45,126 nt of DNA. Source: CS3-C152 sp964347025. Its GTDB lineage: Archaea; Aenigmatarchaeota; Aenigmatarchaeia; QMZP01; QMZT01. Positions 42,037 to 45,126 of this stretch are shown here, one piece after another (the stretch's first letter is position 1; every line of letters starts with the position of its first letter). A program made the translations under genes and the position numbers. Under the pieces are notes generated by a model, which ran no database searches, had not been told where the DNA came from, and saw nothing but the letters and a program-made list of their open reading frames with translations. The stretch covers positions 1 through 45,126 of the forward strand of contig CAYFWU010000007.1 of NCBI GenBank assembly GCA_964347025.1. The letters are read 5' to 3'.

Positions 42037-42738
42037 CTACTTTTTACTTAAAAGCTTCTCAATGTAGTCAGTCAGACCATTAGTATGAGATTTTTTATCG
42101 ATTGTTTTTATTGCCTTGACCGCAAGGATTTCGTTGTCTCCCTGCAGCCATATCATTCCATTCTGTCCCACTGATATCCTACAACCTGTCTTATTCTTAA
42201 CCAGGTTTATCATGCTTCCCTGTTTGCCTATTAGTCTGGGAACTTTCACCGGCGAAATCTTAACAATCCTTCCCTCGTTAAACTTTCTTGTTTTGATGTC
42301 CTGCATCGATATGTGAATGCTCTTGGCAGGACTAACCATTGATACCTTTCCATATATCACGTCGCCGACACCGTATATTTTCGAAAGATCTGTTTTCATG
42401 GGATCGATGAATTCCTTTACACCTGAAAGCGGAAGAAACGCTTCGTAAGGTGAATTTATATTTATTGCCCATCCATTCCTCTCCACGTTCTCAACAACTC
42501 CTATAATCATATCACCCGGTTCTGGCGTGTACATTCCCGCGAGCGGGATAACCTCAATGACCCTGTTTTTGAAGTAAACAAGGCCTATCCTTTTCGAGAT
42601 TATTGCACCTCCTTCTCTAAAACAGTTCTTCCCAGGAAGATAGTCCATACTGTCAACTATCTTGTCCCCAGGCAAAACAACAGCCTTCTCCTTCTTTAAT
42701 ACCTTTCCTTTATCTTCAGACACTTTCTTTTCTTCCAT
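42037..42738 (-). CDS. rrp4: Exosome RNA-binding cap subunit Rrp4
   Basis: The 233-residue protein has an N-terminal domain, an S1 domain (about 75-145; GDMIIGVVENVERNGWAIN) and a KH domain (about 155-215) in which PRLIGKQGSMINLVKNKTG carries the binding loop. It caps the exosome ring and captures RNA. Confidence 0.95.
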   Translation of the reverse strand: MEEKKVSEDKGKVLKKEKAVVLPGDKIVDSMDYLPGKNCFREGGAIISKRIGLVYFKNRVIEVIPLAGMYTPEPGDMIIGVVENVERNGWAININSPYEAFLPLSGVKEFIDPMKTDLSKIYGVGDVIYGKVSMVSPAKSIHISMQDIKTRKFNEGRIVKISPVKVPRLIGKQGSMINLVKNKTGCRISVGQNGMIWLQGDNEILAVKAIKTIDKKSHTNGLTDYIEKLLSKK

Positions 42739-42760
42739 ATCATCACCTTTTAAATGAACA

Positions 42761-43465
42761 TTATAGTTTAAATTCTTTTAAAATTTTAACCTCCACCTTA
42801 CCTCCCGTAAGTTTATTCAAACGATCGTATATATCACTCTGTATACCAGCCGGAATTTCTACAACAGCGATCCAAGCGTTCGATGTCCATTCCTCTTTCT
42901 TAACATCTGTTATTTCCCTTACTATTGAGTTTGCTTTTCCTGCGTGCTCTATCGGGACGCGTATCGCTATTTCTATCCTCTCGAGCGATATCGGAAGGAT
43001 CTCCTGGATCTTTTCAAGAACATTCTTGACCTGCTCTTTAGCAGGCTTGAACGGATCAACAAGAACATGCGCTTCGCTCATTGCGTTCAAAATCCTGTTT
43101 GCAGGGTGCGGAAGTTTCGTTTTGGGATCTATCCCCTGCTTAGATATTATGTTTGCTATTTCCTTCTTTTTCTCCTCTATGAATTTGTTTCTCTGCTCTG
43201 TGGTAAGCTGGATTTCCCCTTCAATTATTATTTTCTTTGCGACCTCAAATACGTCCGTTGTCCCGAATACCTTCTGGAGGTCTTCTGAAGAATGCTTTTC
43301 ACCCTTTTTTGAGTCCTTGAATATCTCCGGGAAGGCAAGTATTTCCTCTATGTTCCCTTCTTTCTTCCTCTTGAATTCAAGAGCTTTGTCCGGGTCAACC
43401 ATTATTTCAAAATTCATCCCTGACTTAGAAATTCTTGCTATTACAGCATCTTCAACAGAAACCAT
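42761..43465 (-). CDS. sdo1: SBDS-family ribosome maturation protein
   Basis: The 234-residue protein has an SBDS N-domain (MVSVEDAVIARISKSGMNFEI, then DPDKALEFKRKK) with QLTTEQRNKFIEEKKKEI, and the central helical and C-terminal ferredoxin-like domains. It acts in 50S maturation. ATG at 43465 follows ggtggt; a start at 43486 is possible. Confidence 0.95.
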   Translation of the reverse strand: MVSVEDAVIARISKSGMNFEIMVDPDKALEFKRKKEGNIEEILAFPEIFKDSKKGEKHSSEDLQKVFGTTDVFEVAKKIIIEGEIQLTTEQRNKFIEEKKKEIANIISKQGIDPKTKLPHPANRILNAMSEAHVLVDPFKPAKEQVKNVLEKIQEILPISLERIEIAIRVPIEHAGKANSIVREITDVKKEEWTSNAWIAVVEIPAGIQSDIYDRLNKLTGGKVEVKILKEFKL

Positions 43466-43509
43466 AGAACCACCCTTGTTTTGCAACCTGAACGTTTCAA
43501 GAAACCTGT

Positions 43510-44220
43510 TTACTTCGTTTTTACAAGCTTATCTATCTCTGCGCCAGAAATCTTCTTGAATTCTTTATCGGTTATTACCGCGAGTTCTATGTTTTCTTTC
43601 TCAACGTTCTTTTCCCCTGTTTTCAAGGCCTTTAGAAGGAGTTTTGCTCCATCCTTTTCAGACATGTTTTCCTTGAATCCTGTTTTGAGAACCTTTTTTG
43701 CTTTTTCTGCTCCCCTGCCTATTGCTTGCGCTTTCCACTCTATCATGGTTCCTGAAGGATCTGTCTCGTAAAGATTCGGACCGGTCTTGTCAACTCCGCC
43801 GATCAACAGGCCTATCCCGAAAGGCCTCAAACCAGCATACTGAGTAGCCATATGTTTGTGGTTTGCAAGATATTTTGTAAGCGTAGGAACGGAGATGGGT
43901 TCGCCGTAGGTTATCTCGTTTATCTGGGCCTTAACCCTTGCCATCTCTACAAGATATCTCGCGTCCGCAAGTATTCCTGAACCCACTAGGCCTATATGGT
44001 CATCCACTTCAAAAACCTTTTTGGATGTCTCACTGACAGCCAGAGGCATGGAAGATTTTATTGCTCCCAGCATAACCCCTTTGTTTATGATTATGCCAAC
44101 TGCCGTGCTGCCTCTTTTTACGGCCTGCCTGGCATATTCCACTTGAAGAAGTCTACCATCAGGTGAAAAGACGACGATAGTCCTATCATAAGCCATGTAA
44201 TTTGGTGGTATTGGTTGCAT
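43510..44220 (-). CDS. psmA: Proteasome alpha subunit
   Basis: The 236-residue gate-forming subunit of the 20S proteasome has the N-terminal signature YDRTIVVFSPDGRLLQVEYA, then RQAVKRGSTAVGI, LGAIKSS and IGLVGSGILADAR. The ATG at 44220 follows ggaggttt. It is the first gene of the superoperon that continues through SBDS and the exosome. Confidence 0.96.
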   Translation of the reverse strand: MQPIPPNYMAYDRTIVVFSPDGRLLQVEYARQAVKRGSTAVGIIINKGVMLGAIKSSMPLAVSETSKKVFEVDDHIGLVGSGILADARYLVEMARVKAQINEITYGEPISVPTLTKYLANHKHMATQYAGLRPFGIGLLIGGVDKTGPNLYETDPSGTMIEWKAQAIGRGAEKAKKVLKTGFKENMSEKDGAKLLLKALKTGEKNVEKENIELAVITDKEFKKISGAEIDKLVKTK

Positions 44221-44246
44221 ATCAAACCTCCTAAATTAAATATGAA

Positions 44247-44283
44247 AGTCGAAAGACGACCTAAACTTTCGATCCAAGTCGTC
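44247..44283 (-). promoter_or_regulatory. Interleaved inverted repeats in the psmA leader
   Basis: The arms tcgaaag (44249-44255) and ctttcga (44266-44272) interlock with (g)acgac (44255-44260) and gtcgt (44278-44282), an arrangement that could form an H-type pseudoknot on either strand. It lies upstream of the psmA start and could be a 5' leader element or an operator. Confidence 0.35.
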
Positions 44284-44334
44284 ATACGAACATTAATATC
44301 ATTTTATAGTTTTGATATATAAATTAATTATCTC

Positions 44335-44343
44335 TTTATAAAT
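44335..44343 (+). promoter_or_regulatory. TATA-like box upstream of DJ-1/PfpI gene
   Basis: The tttataaat sequence lies about 45 nt before the start codon, leaving a short leader that contains the ggggtgat ribosome binding site. Confidence 0.4.
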
Positions 44344-44387
44344 CTTAAAATTATCAAACAATCATTCGAAAATTCGGGGTGATTATG

Positions 44388-44927
44388 ATGAAGAAAGTTC
44401 TGATTCCTTTGGCTGAAGGGTTTGAGGAGATAGAGGCGCTAACCGTCGCCGATGTACTCAGGAGAGCGGAACTGGAGGTGGTTCTTGTCGGTTTGCCGGG
44501 AAGCATTGTTAAGGGAAGATCGAACATAAAGGTAATAAGTGACAGGAAGATAGAGGACATCAATCCTAAGGACTTTGACGCGGTAGTTCTTCCCGGAGGG
44601 AATCCAGGTTACATAAACCTGGGGAGATCCCAAAAGGTTCTTGACATGCTGGTTGATTTCAATAATCAGGAAAAACTGATAGCCGCGATCTGCGCATCCC
44701 CTTCCATACTCTCAAAACTAGGGATACTTGACGATAGGAAGGCAACCATCTACCCTGGGATGGAGAAGGAGATCCCGAGACCGAGAGCAGGGAAGGTCGT
44801 GGTTGACGGGCATGTTATAACATCGGAAGGTCCGGGGACAGCGGTCGAGTTCGCCCTGGAGATAATCAAAAACCTTCTTGGCAAAGACAAAGCGAACGAG
44901 ATCAGGAAAGAAATCGTCTACCGGTGA
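44388..44927 (+). CDS. DJ-1/PfpI family protein
   Basis: The roughly 179-residue protein has KKVLIPLAEGFEEIEAL at the start, the nucleophile elbow AAICASPS (Cys) and VVDGHVITSEGPGTAVEFA, a set typical of DJ-1/ThiJ/PfpI proteins (glyoxalase, deglycase-like or protease activities). ATG at 44388 lies 4 nt after ggggtgat; ATG 44385 and GTG 44379 are alternatives. Flanked by an 11-bp inverted pair (44275-44285 and 45024-45034). Confidence 0.92.
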   Translation: MKKVLIPLAEGFEEIEALTVADVLRRAELEVVLVGLPGSIVKGRSNIKVISDRKIEDINPKDFDAVVLPGGNPGYINLGRSQKVLDMLVDFNNQEKLIAAICASPSILSKLGILDDRKATIYPGMEKEIPRPRAGKVVVDGHVITSEGPGTAVEFALEIIKNLLGKDKANEIRKEIVYR

Positions 44928-44987
44928 GCCAGTAGCTAACACCTACCTTATTTTATTTTAAATAATCAAATTAATACATAGTAGACT

Positions 44988-45008
44988 GAAGCATACGAAG
45001 TGTGCTTC
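44988..45008 (+). other. 9-bp hairpin with GAA triloop
   Basis: Arm gaagcatac pairs with gtgtgcttc (one G-U at position 7) around loop GAA. Same design as 40285-40305 on the other strand; two base pairs differ by compensatory change. It lies between the DJ-1 stop and tRNA-Arg. Confidence 0.55.
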
Positions 45009-45025
45009 TATCGAAACTAGCACAT

Positions 45026-45054
45026 GACGACTTGAATTTATTGTTCGGGTCGTC
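45026..45054 (+). other. 11-bp hairpin upstream of tRNA-Arg
   Basis: Arm gacgacttgaa (45026-45036) pairs with ttcgggtcgtc (45044-45054), including two G-U pairs, with a 7-nt loop. It ends 11 nt before the tRNA and could be a terminator, a tRNA leader element or part of a small RNA with the hairpin at 44988. The 139-nt gap between 44927 and the tRNA holds no gene I can see. Confidence 0.45.
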
Positions 45055-45065
45055 TCTCGAAAAGT

Positions 45066-45126
45066 GGGCCCGTAGCTCAACGGATAGAGCGACCGGCTTC
45101 GGACCGGTAGGTTGGGGGTTCGAATC
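45066..45126 (+). tRNA. tRNA-Arg (TCG), truncated by the window end
   Basis: The 5' acceptor strand gggcccg is followed by a D-arm with gctc/gagc. The anticodon stem accgg/ccggt holds loop cttcgga, anticodon TCG at 45099-45101. The sequence stops inside the T-arm (gggggttcgaatc), so the 3' acceptor strand is missing. Confidence 0.93.

Noticed and set aside
44960..45060. C/D-box or H/ACA guide RNA upstream of tRNA-Arg
   Set aside because: No convincing C and D boxes or ACA at the right distance from a hairpin base; recorded only as hairpins.

Overview
The window comes from an archaeon. It carries archaeal versions of core machinery: the proteasome alpha/SBDS/exosome Rrp4-Rrp41-Rrp42/eL43/RpoP/prefoldin-beta superoperon, proteasome beta, the KH-beta-CASP nuclease aCPSF1, eL19, uL18, uS2, enolase, RpoK, FtsY, a PAC2 protein, SepF, UPF0147, type II methionine aminopeptidase and an Lhr-type helicase. 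Gene order looks euryarchaeal or DPANN-like, but I cannot place it to phylum. MetK is of the bacterial sequence type, which is unusual for an archaeon.

Region 1 (1-14485) is the notable part. The window opens inside a reading frame of 23 uninterrupted Ser-His-(Ala/Gly/Ser) triplets ending in a short Cys-containing tail. It is followed by a radical SAM/SPASM enzyme and a translationally coupled, membrane-anchored periplasmic-binding-type protein. On the opposite strand are an HxsB-type radical SAM/SPASM maturase, two overlapping HxsD-like genes (one fused to a Cys-rich metal-binding module) and two tandem cobalamin-type radical SAM genes. Beyond these lie two more tandem cobalamin-type radical SAM genes and two paralogous genes of unknown function, with map between them. 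I read this as an archaeal His-Xaa-Ser (Hxs) peptide-modification system expanded with four B12-type radical SAM enzymes. No clear HxsC is present.

Region 2 (14486-23429) has two GT-C membrane glycosyltransferases and an SDR epimerase around metK, a divergent HTH-CBS regulator and the Lhr helicase. Region 3 (23480-33391) is largely housekeeping: FtsY, an orphan MnhEFG cation-antiporter module, eL19-uL18, uS2, enolase-RpoK-PAC2 and a NUDIX hydrolase. Two tandem cytosolic PQQ-type beta-propellers with conserved Tyr/acidic tails sit between enolase and uS2, and a secreted Cys-rich protein lies near the end.

Region 4 (33468-36299) starts with a tRNA-Glu(CTC) whose T-loop carries an apparent 38-nt intron. 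A 17-bp copy of the tRNA 3' end recurs 1.5 kb downstream and brackets a fifth B12-type radical SAM gene, an att-like arrangement. A Cys-containing methyltransferase gene follows. Region 5 (36349-45126) is the proteasome/exosome/ribosomal core, a DJ-1/PfpI protein, small structured RNA elements and a truncated tRNA-Arg(TCG).

By eye, regions 1 and 4 and the glycosyltransferase genes are much more AT-rich than the housekeeping genes, so the radical SAM loci look like accessory islands in a conserved backbone. SAM supply (MetK), five B12-type and two SPASM radical SAM enzymes, a possible sensor or binding protein and a repeat precursor together suggest an elaborate modified peptide or surface protein.
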